Origin: Rhodocyclaceae bacterium
GTDB lineage: Bacteria > Pseudomonadota > Gammaproteobacteria > Burkholderiales > Rhodocyclaceae
Direction of reading: 5' to 3'
NCBI GenBank assembly: GCA_016702335.1
Contig: JADJEF010000018.1
Coordinates: 62,001-126,000, forward strand
Length of the DNA stretch: 64,000 bases
The position numbers and the translations under genes are program-made. This document shows positions 9,414-19,006 of this stretch, piece after piece. How positions within the stretch are numbered: the stretch's first letter is position 1; every line of letters starts with the position of its first letter. The notes under the pieces are model-generated. The model did not search any database. It saw only the letters and a list, made by a program, of their open reading frames with translations, and had not been told where the DNA came from.

Positions 9414-9439
9414 GCGCCGTCCCACCAGCGTCGACTTGC
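9414..9439. repeat. REP-like repeat
   Basis: GCGCCGTCCCACCAGCGTCG then ACTTGC, one mismatch from the family core. It lies between the start of the 8842-9389 gene and the 3' end of the group II intron. Confidence 0.65.
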
Positions 9440-9487
9440 CGTACTGATCGCCCTGTCCATACCCGCTTTCCATCTCGAGCATTTTTG

Positions 9488-11392
9488 GGTAGAGTAGAGA
9501 ACAGGCTTTCGCCTGCCCTCCCTCATCAAACCGTGCATGCGGTTCTCCCGCACACGGCTTTCCGATGCTCTTCATGTCGAGGCATGCGCCGGGTTCCAGC
9601 CGGCTGTCCCGGAAACTTTGTGCAGCCCGTGGCGTTCGTAGAGGTCTCGACGGGGAAATCGGCATAACGCCGCTTTCCTGTCTTTGACCTTGTGGCGCTT
9701 CATCAAGTGCGTTCGCAGCCGGTCTTCCGCATGCTGCCTGACTTTGCTCATCGCCTGACTTGAGTTTCGGTAGTGAAAGTAGTTCGCCCAGCCTCTGAGG
9801 CTGCGGTTCACATTCCCCACCACGTCGCCCAAGGGGATGGCGGTCAGGTTGCGCCCCGTCAATTCCGTCAGCCTCGCCTTGATCTTCTTCAGCGATTTGT
9901 CGGCCGGTCGAACATTCGGGTACGGCTTTCCAGTTCTCGCCCCTCGACTCATCTGTAGCGTAAAACCCAGGAAGTTGAAGCTTGCTTGAGTGGCATCGAC
10001 GACATGGGTCTTGGCTTCGTTGAGCGTCAGTCCCAGTCGTTCCAGTACGTGCTTGACCACCTTCAGCGGTTCCTCTACATCTTTCCGGCACAGGACAACA
10101 AAGTCGTCTGCGTAGCGCACCAAGTGCGCTTGCAGTTTTCCTCTCAAGTGCCGCCGTTGCCATATCCGGTCGAGAATATGCAGGGTAGCAGTTGGCCAGC
10201 AACGGAGAGATGACACCACCTTGCGGTGTCCCCGTGCGATTGGCTTTGCCGCCGCCGACAGTTTTCTTGACGCCCGCTCCGTCTTCACCGATCACCGGCG
10301 CTTTGAGCCACTGCTTGATGATGGCCAAGATGCCACCATCCACAATGCGCTCGGCCACCACGGCCATCAGTTTGTCGTGCGGGATGCTGTCGAAATATTT
10401 TGACAGGTCAGCGTCTATGACGTGGGTGTAGCCGGCCCAGAGTGTGTTGGCAATGTCATCCACGGCATCGTGGGCCGACCTCTTGGGCCGGAATCCGTAC
10501 GAGTGCGCACAGAAGTCGGCTTCGAAGATCGGTTCGATGATGAGTTTGACGGCCATTTGCACGACCCGGTCACGGATTGTCGGTATGCCCAGCGGACGCA
10601 GGCTGCCATCCGCTTTGGGAATCATGACGCGCCGCACGGGTTGGGCTCGGAGGTCTTGTCTTTCAGATCACGGGCCAATTCCCGCAACAACGTGTCTATC
10701 CCGATTCCGCTTTCTATGGCCTCGAAATTCATCCCATCGACACCGGGACTGCCTCGGTTGGCCTTGACCAGTCGCCATGCGTGATGGAGGACATCGTCAC
10801 GGCTGACCTTGTGATAGAGCGCGTAAAAGCGATAGGCCGGTTCTTGCTTGGCCTTGGCATACAGCTTCCTCTGCAGCGTCCTGATCGTTTCCGGGTGGTT
10901 AGCATGTCTGCAATCCCTCGATCCTCAGCTCTTCGGTTGCACGAACAAAGCAGGGTTCCTTCCCTCGGCGGGGTTATAGTTGTCCCGTCGCCTCAAGCAG
11001 TACTATGAACCCCTCCGACTCCCGCTGACAGCGGCTGCGCTTTCGTTTCCTTATACGCATCAGTTGGTGGCCTCCCCACCTCCGCCAACGGGTCTCCAGC
11101 ACTGGGCAATAAATCTGCGAGAACATGCCGACCCTGCTACCCCCGGGAGTCAATGCGCACTACTTCCGTTGTTCCAGCGCGCATCCAACGGCCTTCCCCT
11201 TCTGTCCTGGGGTCGGCGTCTCCACTTCGTTTTCGAGGCTACTCATAGGTTCACCCGCGTTACGGCCTGCTCTCTTGCTGTTTGAAACTCACGACCCCGT
11301 GTTACCACGACGCCGCTTCCTCATGCTACCGAGGCGTACGGACAACTCCTCGGACGGGACTTTAACCCGCTAGATTTACTGCTGTTACTGCG
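9488..11392 (-). mobile_element. Group II intron with reverse transcriptase/maturase
   Basis: Read on the minus strand, the intron begins GTTCGCAGTAACAGC at about 11392 and ends CTCTAC at about 9488. Near the 3' end, AGCCGTGTGCGGGAGAACCG followed by CATGCACGGTTT has the shape of the catalytic domain V hairpin; GGCAGGCGAAAGCCTG is a domain VI-like hairpin. The flanks GGTCTGTCC and CCAAAAATGC rejoin to the uninterrupted repeat seen at about 2990, 5705 and 5945, which defines the insertion point. The encoded protein is frameshifted, so mobility would depend on help in trans. Confidence 0.8.
9572..10905 (-). pseudogene. Group II intron reverse transcriptase/maturase (frameshifted)
   Basis: Coding sense begins near 10905 (TLQRKLYAKAKQEPAYRFY), shifts frame near 10640, continues through RT motifs (VMIPKADGSLRPLGIPTIRD, YFDSIPHDKL, GTPQGGVISPLLAN), shifts again near 10200, then gives LVRYADDFVVLC with the catalytic YADD box and a maturase domain (RSLRGWANYFHYRNS) to the stop at 9572. 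No HNH endonuclease domain is seen after it. With two frameshifts a complete enzyme would not be made. Such proteins splice the intron and reverse-transcribe it into new sites. Confidence 0.8.
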
Positions 11393-11411
11393 AACGGACA
11401 GACCACGGTAT

Positions 11412-11687
11412 TCATCGCAACGCTTCATATGTTTCTTGCGTGATCTCAACGGTTCTTGTGTATTCGAGCGGGCCTGTATAGTAGTCATCGTCTTGACCAT
11501 GTGCATTCACTTCACCAGGCCCGTGGACTCGTTCTAGTAGCGGTGCGCCGGCAACGGGCGAGAAACCGTAGCTTTGTGTAGCTCCGTTGCTGTCCGTTAG
11601 CGAGTACCACATGTGCCCGACCAAAGACTCCTCTCCGTCAAGTAGCCTGGTACCCACTGCCGCAATTTTGATTGTTAGTGTTGGCAT
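11412..11687 (-). CDS. Hypothetical small protein, C-terminus probably cut by repeat
   Basis: 91 codons from ATG 11687 (MPTLTIKIAAVGTRLLDGEE) with an aaggaaa ribosome-binding site. It is soluble, with GHMWYSLTDSNG and a run of acidic and aromatic residues (HGQDDDYYTGPLEYTRTVEI). The stop TGA is created at the border with the ggacagaccacgg repeat, so the original C-terminus may be missing. It follows the DUF5625-like gene by a few bases. No function is known to me. Confidence 0.5.
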   Translation of the reverse strand: MPTLTIKIAAVGTRLLDGEESLVGHMWYSLTDSNGATQSYGFSPVAGAPLLERVHGPGEVNAHGQDDDYYTGPLEYTRTVEITQETYEALR

Positions 11688-11693
11688 GAAATT

Positions 11694-12221
11694 TCCTTTA
11701 CTTTGTTTTGGTGGAATAGGTAATTCTCAGGAAGACGGGAGTGCCATCTAGTTCGGGTACGTCTTTCAGGTTTTTCAGCACTTAGGTGATAGCGTCCGGG
11801 ACTTAGAGCAACATTCGCAATATGCTTGCTAAAAATCACCGCCCCATGACCTCAGACGCAGTTCCGAAAACTCTGTATCAAATATTGGCCTTTCACCGTC
11901 AGCAAGAATCGAACTGACACCTATCTTCAAAGGCGTTGGAACGCCTGGGTCACCGTTCTTGTCCTGACCATCCTCGCCAACAAGTTTTTTGACGCGAGCT
12001 CGATCCGCTGGGTCGTCTTTATTGAACCGAAATACAAGGCTGAATATGTATTCTCTATCCTCGACTATATGAAAGTCTGTTTGCACTTTCATACCAGCCT
12101 GCTGCATCAGAATTGGTAAATCAAACGGTAGGGGTTTGCGTTTCATTGAATTGCCCCGTACAGAAATCCATAGAACTAGTACTACGAGGAATATGGCTAG
12201 CAAGCGGCACTTGATACTCAT
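11694..12221 (-). pseudogene. DUF5625-like membrane-anchored protein (two frameshifts)
   Basis: Starts at ATG 12221 with a hydrophobic segment (MSIKCRLLAIFLVVLVLWIS), then PFDLPILMQQAGMKVQTDF, YIFSLVFRFNKDDPADRARV and KKLVGEDGQDKNGDPGVPTP, which match my memory of the DUF5625 family. The open frame stops after RSWGGDF at 11829, but sense resumes in other frames as SKHIANVALSPGRYHL and then NLKDVPELDGTPVFLRITY to a TAA near 11697. Two single-base changes therefore split an originally ~170-residue gene. Relatives are often lipoproteins; no lipobox cysteine is seen here. Confidence 0.55.
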
Positions 12222-12263
12222 ATGGTTCTCATCCAAGTGAGATTGACAGCAATATTTAACAAA

Positions 12264-12496
12264 TCGCCGTCCCACCAGAGCCGACTTGCTGTACTGATCG
12301 TCATGTCCAGTCCCGCTCTCCATCTCATTGTTTGATTCGTGCTTGGTGTCGTCATTTTTCTCACCGCGTCCCTACCGTTGTAGCCCGGCGGCACAAGGCC
12401 GTTACGCAAGTCCCGAATGCTGAACGCGCCGTCAAGGCTGGACAAGAACAAAATTGGCAAAAGTGTTATGTACGTAACACTTTGCGTCATTTAGTT
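12264..12496. repeat. Composite repeat, copy 3
   Basis: REP core variant (CGCCGTCCCACCAGAGCCGA) at 12265-12284, middle part with gttgtagcccggcggcacaa, and terminal palindrome arms AAAGTGTTA (12460-12468) and TAACACTTT (12475-12483). Close to copy 2 at 5469-5701 over about 230 bp. Confidence 0.7.
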
Positions 12497-12499
12497 GGG

Positions 12500-12870
12500 C
12501 TGAGGCTCACCGCCTCAAGCGGCGACCTGCCATCGTGCATCATTAGCTGCCACTTCAAGCGTGACGCCACTCCCGCCAATGCTCAGTTCGACGGTGTCCA
12601 GATGGCTTGAGCCGAGTTTGCAGCGCCAGCGCGCCAAATACGGAATCTTTGAGCGCTTGATACGATTGATCAAACACGGCTTCGCGTTCGGTGATGAAAT
12701 TGATGCTCAGCGTCGAGCCGGCGGGATGGGTGGGAAGCCCTGGCCGTTCAAACGCTCCAGGATCGTAAGCTTGTCGATCCACGCCTGATGCGCCGTACTG
12801 CCAACGCCGACTTCCGCAAAGCTCAAGTTCAGCGTGCCGCCCGCACTGACGGCATCGACCGTTTTACTCG
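12500..12870 (-). pseudogene. Remnant of a diverged RTX-array gene
   Basis: The minus strand encodes GVGSTAHQAWIDKLTILERL, NGQGFPTHPAGSTLSINFIT and EREAVFDQSYQALKDSVFGA. These align with AYQAWAAKLDILERFNG and LLEQSYDSLKQSVYAGL of cassette A. It then ends in composite repeat copy 3. Neither the calcium-binding segment nor the RTX repeats are present. It represents an older member of the array, more diverged than cassettes A-C. Confidence 0.6.
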
Positions 12871-12918
12871 ACTAGTGACTACCGCCGTTACGAGGCTTGT
12901 CTCTGGACGGGGCACGAT

Positions 12919-13680
12919 TCATACGCAGGTTCTCGCGCTGCGGCTGGCTCCGACCATGCGTGCTATCTCGGTTTGCGTCAACCATTGCTCGACATCCAGC
13001 CCCTTGGCCAAACACTCTCGTCGCAACGCACGTATTCGGTCGTCGAGCTCACCGCGCATTAGTTCTACCTGCCGGTCGGCATCGACTAGACGTTGTGCCA
13101 TCTTGCGCACAACGGCTAGAGCAAATGGGGGGAAAGCCAGCAATTCACCCATAAAGTACACGCCCGGAATGCTGACGACTTCGCAGTGTGTCAGCGCGAC
13201 AATGGAGGCGGATCTGCCGCGGTCGAGCAATGTGCCGATTTCACCGACAATGTCACCGGGACCCAGTAGCGCCACCATGACTTGCTGGCGCATACGTATT
13301 CGCCGTTCGGAGTCACTTTTAGGGGGCGCATGGAATCCCAGATCACCACCCCGCAAAATTTTCACAAAGCCGGATACCACGAAGAAAACCTGATCGGAGG
13401 ATTCGTTCTGGCGCGCGATTATCTCGTCAGGTGCGCATTTGCGCCAGACAGCAACTTCGGCCAATCGAGCCAGCTCGTCGTGATCAAATTCCGATAGCAC
13501 GGAAACAGTGCGCAGTGTGATGGGGCTCGGTTTCGGAACCGGGGCAGACTTTATTTTTTGCGTCTTCTCGAAAGTTGGCGAGAGCTGTGCGCGGCGCTTG
13601 GACAAGGCTGGAGGGCGAATGTCCGTCGTAGCATCCGTATTGTTGTTCGCGAGATCAGGAGGCGTTTGGAACGAGGTCAT
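12919..13680 (-). CDS. Crp/Fnr-type cyclic nucleotide-binding regulator, C-terminus possibly truncated
   Basis: From ATG 13680 (MTSFQTPPDLANNN) about 250 residues: a low-complexity N-terminus of 60, a cyclic nucleotide-binding beta-roll (DHDELARLAEVAVWRKC, FFVVSGFVKIL, GDIVGEIGTLLDRGRSAS) and a helix bundle leading to a winged-helix start QTEIARMVGASR. The recognition helix normally continues after ASR; here the frame gives SARTCV and stops, so the DNA-binding domain is cut short or frameshifted. A longer upstream reading frame exists, but the codons before 13680 overlap the neighbouring frame. It may have worked with the adenylate cyclase whose stub lies upstream. Confidence 0.65.
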   Translation of the reverse strand: MTSFQTPPDLANNNTDATTDIRPPALSKRRAQLSPTFEKTQKIKSAPVPKPSPITLRTVSVLSEFDHDELARLAEVAVWRKCAPDEIIARQNESSDQVFFVVSGFVKILRGGDLGFHAPPKSDSERRIRMRQQVMVALLGPGDIVGEIGTLLDRGRSASIVALTHCEVVSIPGVYFMGELLAFPPFALAVVRKMAQRLVDADRQVELMRGELDDRIRALRRECLAKGLDVEQWLTQTEIARMVGASRSARTCV

Positions 13681-13684
13681 CGGG

Positions 13685-13939
13685 TTAAAGTCCGGTAGTT
13701 GACGATCGCTGTATTCTGAAAGTGCTGAGTCTCGCTTCCTTGGCATCCAAACCAAAGGGGTCGATGGTGTCGTACGGATACGCGAAGTGTCCGCCGCCTG
13801 CTTCTTGGGCGAAACGCTGGAGCGGCAATTCTCGTGAGAACGGTACATACCAGCGGCACAATCCAGTCACCAGACCATTCAATCGCGTTGCGAAATCACC
13901 GCTCGGCGCTTTGCCGTTTTTCTCCTGCCATGCATCCAT
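13685..13939 (-). CDS. Hypothetical protein
   Basis: 84 codons from ATG 13939 (MDAWQEKNGKAPSGDFATRL), ending 4 bp before the Crp-like start, so it may be translationally coupled to it. The composition (CRWYVPFSRELPLQRFAQE, YPYDTIDPFGLD) looks protein-like, with no membrane segment. I recognise no domain. It could be the tail of a larger decayed gene. Confidence 0.35.
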   Translation of the reverse strand: MDAWQEKNGKAPSGDFATRLNGLVTGLCRWYVPFSRELPLQRFAQEAGGGHFAYPYDTIDPFGLDAKEARLSTFRIQRSSTTGL

Positions 13940-14123
13940 TGGTCAGGTTCCGTCTTCTCGATTTTTGTGGTGCAATGAGACAAAGGGGGGACCAGCTGCC
14001 CATCGAGAAAAATCTCCCTGACGCCAACCCATTGCCTAGTGTGCCCCCTTTTGCTTCCGCCTGCCTATCTCCCTGATGTTTGACTCTACTCCAATTCAAA
14101 CCGGCTGCGCGCGTGGCTGTTTC

Positions 14124-14155
14124 GGGTCGCTATGCAGAGGTTTACATAGCGACCC
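14124..14155. terminator. Strong hairpin (possible terminator or operator)
   Basis: Perfect 11-bp arms GGGTCGCTATG (14124-14134) and CATAGCGACCC (14145-14155) with a 10-base loop. It lies downstream of the adenylate-cyclase stub on the minus strand. No T-run follows on either strand, so intrinsic termination is uncertain. Confidence 0.4.
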
Positions 14156-14224
14156 ATTTGCGTCATTCGAGCATCGCTGCAATGTATGGTCGGTTTGCGC
14201 AGTATTGCCGGCACTCAATTGGGA

Positions 14225-14400
14225 CTACGCTTGGTCCAAAAGCACTTCGAAGGCTTCTTTTGGCTTGGCAAAGCCCTTCAATGCCAGCGCGCCAATTGCC
14301 CATAATTGTTTGCTGGCCCCGGGTGCACTTATCGACGCCGCTTCCGATACCAAAATCTGTCCGTCCTGTGCCTTACGTAAGCTCGAATTCACTCCAGTCC
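14225..14400 (-). pseudogene. C-terminal stub of a class III adenylate cyclase
   Basis: The minus strand gives DGQILVSEAASISAPG and then LWAIGALALKGFAKPKEAFE, the typical end of class III cyclases (allele-exchange helix and the ALKGF-x-P-x-E-x-FE tail), with a stop at 14225. The catalytic domain that should precede it is absent; instead it directly follows the end of the hybrid kinase. A deletion probably removed the rest. The nearby Crp-like regulator would be a natural partner for a cyclase, which is inference. Confidence 0.5.
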
Positions 14401-17400
14401 ATCCCGCAGGGACTTGCACAAGGCCAAAGCGCCAGTAAAGTCGAACTGATTCACGGCGCTATCAATCGCTCGCAGCTGCTCGCGTGCCGATGGCATAAGC
14501 GCACTGGCATGGTCGGCTACTATGCGAGCGGAGGTTTCCATTGAACGCATGTTGCTGGCCGCAAGCAAGCGTGTCAGCTCATCGAGCGCTTGCAACAGCG
14601 CGGCGGTATCCAGGGGGGCGGTCGGCGTTGCGCTCTCGCGATCGGCCGTACTCACATTTGGCGCGCCGATCTCTGTGAACACAGCTTCCAGTTGCGTCTG
14701 GATTCGGTCTATCAGGCCTTGCACGTGCTGCGTATCCCAAGTTACGTCCGTCCTGAGCTCGGTTTCAAGCGCTCTGGCCACGTTTGACAATAAGCCCGCG
14801 CCGATGGTCGCAGCCAGACCCTTAAGTGTATGCGCGCAGCAGGTGGCATCCTTGAGGCGGCCATGCTCCAGATGCTGTTTTGCCTCGCTCAGCTGGGCTG
14901 GCGCATCGATGCGGAACGAGACCAGCACCTTGTCGTAGAACGCACGGCTACCCCCAAGACGCGCCAAGGCGGTATCGGTGTCGAGCACCGAGGTTGCCAC
15001 CTGCGAACAGGTCGGCGCTGGCGGGGCGGCGATGTTCGCGCTGTCGGTGACACCCGACGATTTGCCGGCGCTGACTTTGTCCGGCGCGAGGTGCCTGAGC
15101 AGTGTCCTGATCAGAATTTCCAGATCAATGGGCTTGGCCACGTGATCAACCATGCCCGCCGCACGACACGCCTCCTTGTCGGACTCCATCGCGTTGGCAG
15201 TCATGGCGATGATGGGCACACTGTGCATTTGCGTTTCGGCGCGGATGCGCCAGGTCGCCTCAGGCCATCGATGTCGGGCATCTGTATATCCATCAGGATG
15301 GCGTCGAAGGGTGGCATGGCGTTGAGTGCCTTGCTCACCCCCTCGAGGCCGCCGCCGGCGATCTCGACCTGGGCGCCGCTGTGGATGAGAAGTTCGCGCG
15401 CAATCTGCTGGTTGAGCAGGTTGTCCTCCACGACCAGCAGGCGCAAGCCCTCCAACCGGCGACCGTCCTGCACCGTGGCGACCATCTGCACCGCTCCGGA
15501 GCGGTTGGCGCGGGCATCGACGACGCTGTCGTAGAGCATGGAACCGGTGATCGGCTTGACCAGATAACCATCGAGCAACTCCATTTCGCGGCGTGAGCGC
15601 TGGGCAAAGTGTTCATGGCCGCTACAGCTCACCATGATGACGATGGGCGTCTCCCGTCCGCCAGGGCGCGCGGTCTTTTCACCCAAGCGCTGGCGTAACC
15701 GGCGGGTCATTTCCCAGCCGTCGATACCGGGCATGTGCCAATCGACCAGCACGATGTCGAAGGCCTCGCCGCCAGCCTCGGCCTTGAGAATGCATGCCAT
15801 TGCGGCGTCGCCATCAACCATGCACTCGCTGGCCCAGCCAGGGAGGTGACGATGCTCTGCGTCACCTGGCGGGCCATGGGGTTGTCGTCCACAATCAGGG
15901 CGCGCAGATTGCGCCCTTCAACGGTGAGCGGCGGCAACGCGACCGGTTCGGCGCGACCAAGGTCAAAAGACGCCGTGAAGTAAAACCGGCTGCCCTTGCC
16001 CGGTTCGCTCTCGACCTGCAGTTCGCCGCCCATAAGGGCCACCAGGCGTTTGCTGATCGACAGGCCGAGCCCGGTACCGCCGAAGCGTCGCGTGGTGGAA
16101 CTTTCGGCCTGGCTGAAGCCTTCGAAGATGTGTTCCAGTTTGTCCGCCGCAATGCCGATGCCGCTGTCCCTGACCGAGAATTCCAGCGTCGCTCGATATT
16201 GATTCTCTGTCGCATGCGCAACAGCCCGGATAGACAACACTACGTCACCTTGCCCGGTGAATTTGACGGCGTTGCCCGTCAAATTGAGCAGCACCTGGCG
16301 TAAACGCAGTGCATCGCCTACCAGCACAGGGGACGCAGGGGTCGAGATCAAAGAGAATCTCGACCGGTTTGTCACGCCGATTTGCAGAGACAATGACCGA
16401 GAGTTGGCGCAGCAGTTCGGGCAGATCAAACTCGCTGTAATCGAGTTCCAGCTTGCCCGCTTCAACCTTGGAAAAATCCAGAATGTCGTTGATGATGCCC
16501 AGCAGGGCCTTGGTGGCGGTTTCGGCCTTGATCGTATAGTCGCGCTGCCGCTCGTTCAGCTCCGTGCGGGCCATTGGTTGCGGCATGCCCAGAATGCCGT
16601 TCATCGGGGTGCGGATTTCGTGGCTCATGGTGGCGGAAAGCTGCTCTTGGCGGCATTGGCATGTTCGGCAGTCTCCTTGGCCGAATTCAATGCCAGGGTG
16701 CGCTCCTCGATCCGGCGCTCAAGCAAAGGTTCAGGCTGCGCAAGTCGTGCTGCGAACTCTGCAGCCGCGACAGCATATTGCGGAATGCTTGGTCCAACAC
16801 CTTGAGCTCGGTCGCCGAATATTTGGAAGACATCGTATTGATATCGCCCACATTTTCTTCATCGCCCTGCGAGATGGCCTGAAATGTGCGCGTCAACTCT
16901 CTAACCGGGGCGACCACAGCGCGAGCGATCATCCACGCCGCAATCCCCCACGATAGCGTAAAGGATGGACAACCCCAATGCGGTCACCAGCAAGCTGTCA
17001 CGCTCCTTGATTACCGACGCGTTAGAGTAGGCCAGAAGGACGCCACCCAAGAATGTGTCCTTGTAGTTGAACGGTACAAAGACCAAAATTTCGGCGCCAA
17101 TATTCACGGATTGAACACCACTGCCCTGCACGAGGACCGCACATCCGGCGCCAATGCCTTGCCAAACGCATTGCTTGCCGAATTGCCGATAACGGTACCG
17201 CGACTATCGACAAACTCAACCGCCTTTATCAACGCATATGTTTTTCGCAGCTCGAGAAACTCGTTATAGGCCAAGAGTTCGCTGTAACTGGCCAGCATCT
17301 TTGGGTACTCTTCGGGATCAACAATATTGTCGAGATTGCCCGCTAACGTGGCCAAAACAGGTGCTGTAATGCTTTGCGCTTCGCTTTGAATTCGATCCAC

Positions 17401-17508
17401 CACAATGGTGCGAATCTGAATGAAGTGCAGCAGTGAAGAGATCAACTGCAGCAAAATGACAAGTGCAACGACAGCGGCAACCAAGCGACTCTGAATGGAC
17501 TTGAACAT
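14389..17508 (-). pseudogene. Hybrid sensor histidine kinase (sensor-HAMP-HisKA-HATPase-REC-REC-HPt), frameshifted
   Basis: One ~1040-codon gene from ATG 17508 broken by about six single-base shifts. In order: N-terminal TM (LVAAVVALVILLQLISS), periplasmic sensor, second TM, HAMP-like helix, HisKA with MSHEIRTPMNGILGM, HATPase with NAVKFTGQG, DSGIGI and GGTGLGLSISKRL, a first receiver (RALIVDDNP, LVDWHMPGIDGWEM), a second receiver (LLVVEDNLLNQQIA, AILMDIQMPDIDG, AKPID) and a C-terminal HPt (CAHTLKGLAATIGA). The periplasmic binding protein gene lies 58 bp upstream, as in LuxPQ and TorTS-type pairs, where ligand binding controls the kinase. If the shifts are real the kinase is dead. Confidence 0.8.
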
Positions 17509-17566
17509 GGTTACCGAACAGACCTGCCGTCGCCAACACGAGACCCATCATTTGTCTGTTGCAACG

Positions 17567-18543
17567 TCACTTTGCTTCGAGTTTTGCCTTGTGACGCTTG
17601 ATGTCGTCGGGCTTGTCGCGGGTCAGTTGGATACCAGGCACCGTGATGACCTTCTCCACTAAGCTACCCTTAATAGCCTTTAGGGCGACTTCCACAGCCT
17701 CTTGCCCCATGCCAAACGGCTGCTGGCCGGTGACTGCTTGCAAAACATCATCATCAGCCAGGAGCATGCTGACTTGCTGTTTGCTGGCGTCCGTGCCGAA
17801 GACCTTTACTTTGTCGGCCAGACCGGAATTCTTGACTGCCAGTTGGGCACCCACCGTCCCCCTTCATTCGCAGCAAAAATAAGGTCCACGTCGGGATTCG
17901 TCTTGAGAATCTCAGCTGCCACGGCGATGGCCTTGTCGGCAACCCAGCCGTCCTTGCGCACCTTTAACTGAACACCCGGCAGACCGTGGGTCACCGTTGT
18001 CAGGAAGCCCTGGACACGTGCATCGCTTTGCGTTGGCAGGATCGAGTCAAAGCACAAAACAGCCACCTTGGCCCGCCCACCCATCTTTTCACTTATGTAT
18101 TTGTGCGCCATTTCCCCAGTCGACATTCCCAATTGCCGCTGGTTGCTGGCAATGGTTGACACCAAAAATTCGGCATTCACTGTGTCGTTGTAGGCAATAA
18201 TTTTGATGCCCTTGTCATGCGCTCGTTGCAAGGCGGCGACCGATTTATGCGCATCCACCGGCGAGAGCATGATCGTCAACTCCCAGCTTAATGTAGCTGT
18301 CGATGATTTTTTTCCTCGGTTTGCAGATTCGAGTTGGATTTGGCCAGAAGCAGGTTGACCCGTTCTTCTTGGCTGAGGCCCTCATTCCTTCCGTTACATC
18401 CCGAAAGAAAAGGTCGTCAAAAGCGTGATTCCCACGACGGTGACGGGCTTGTCAGCGGCGAGCGCAACTGAACAACATACCGATAGTACCGAGGCGACTA
18501 GCGCGCAAACTGTGTTGCAAAAAAAACGGTAGGAAATGTTCAT
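17567..18543 (-). pseudogene. Periplasmic sugar-binding protein (Peripla_BP_4, LuxP/RbsB-like), frameshifted
   Basis: Starts at ATG 18543 after atggagag with a signal peptide ending VALAADKPVTV. After a frame change near 18390 the mature part reads FRDVTEGMRASAKKNG, later LSPVDAHKSVAALQRAHDKG, KIIAYNDTVNAEFLV, then after another shift KVFGTDASKQQVSML and QPFGMGQEAVEVALKAIKG. These are hallmarks of the ribose/AI-2 binding-protein fold. At least three single-base shifts are needed. No ABC permease or ATPase is nearby; the adjacent hybrid kinase suggests a sensory rather than transport role. Confidence 0.75.
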
Positions 18544-18724
18544 GTGACTCTCCATTATTTTTTATACCCAAAGTTTCCAGGCTTCATTGCCATTCTCCCA
18601 GAGTTGGAATATTACGTTAAGCGATGCAGGTTGAAACATTCCAATCAGCTGGCACATGAGGGTAATACGGCGTAATGCCGACACTAAGATCAGTTAAGCT
18701 TTCTCGTCTCGAACGGCTGGAGTT

Positions 18725-18929
18725 GGCCGCCAGCAGTCCGCAAGTCGGTGCTGGCGACACGGCGATTTCTCAAGTGATTTGCTCTGCTGCAGCTTCTGGT
18801 CGAGAAGAGACCGATGCGACCCAATGTTTCGACACTACATTCTGCGTTTGCGATAGCGCGATATCTCCTGTAAGCGTCGCTGATTGCAATAGTTATATCA
18901 TATTGATATAGTTTAGCCATGCACATCAT
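18725..18929. repeat. Direct repeat: orphan copy of the higBA upstream region
   Basis: About 205 bp nearly identical to 21480-21683. It contains an inverted REP core (18739-18765), a palindromic operator-like ATATCATATTGATAT (18895-18909) and even the first codons of higB (ATGCACATCATC), after which similarity stops. It is a promoter without its gene, and it points into the 3' end of the acyltransferase gene on the opposite strand. Confidence 0.8.
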
Positions 18930-19006
18930 CCGGAAGCGAACTTGGTGGTACTTCGGTGGCGTGTGCGGCGAAGGTTTACGGGATGGCGCAGCGGCCCCAT
19001 CCCTTC

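Noticed and set aside
12788..12815. Sequence resembling the REP core (cgccgtactgccaacgccga)
   Set aside because: It aligns with coding sequence of the RTX remnant (GVGSTAHQA) and differs at several core positions; resemblance is probably chance.
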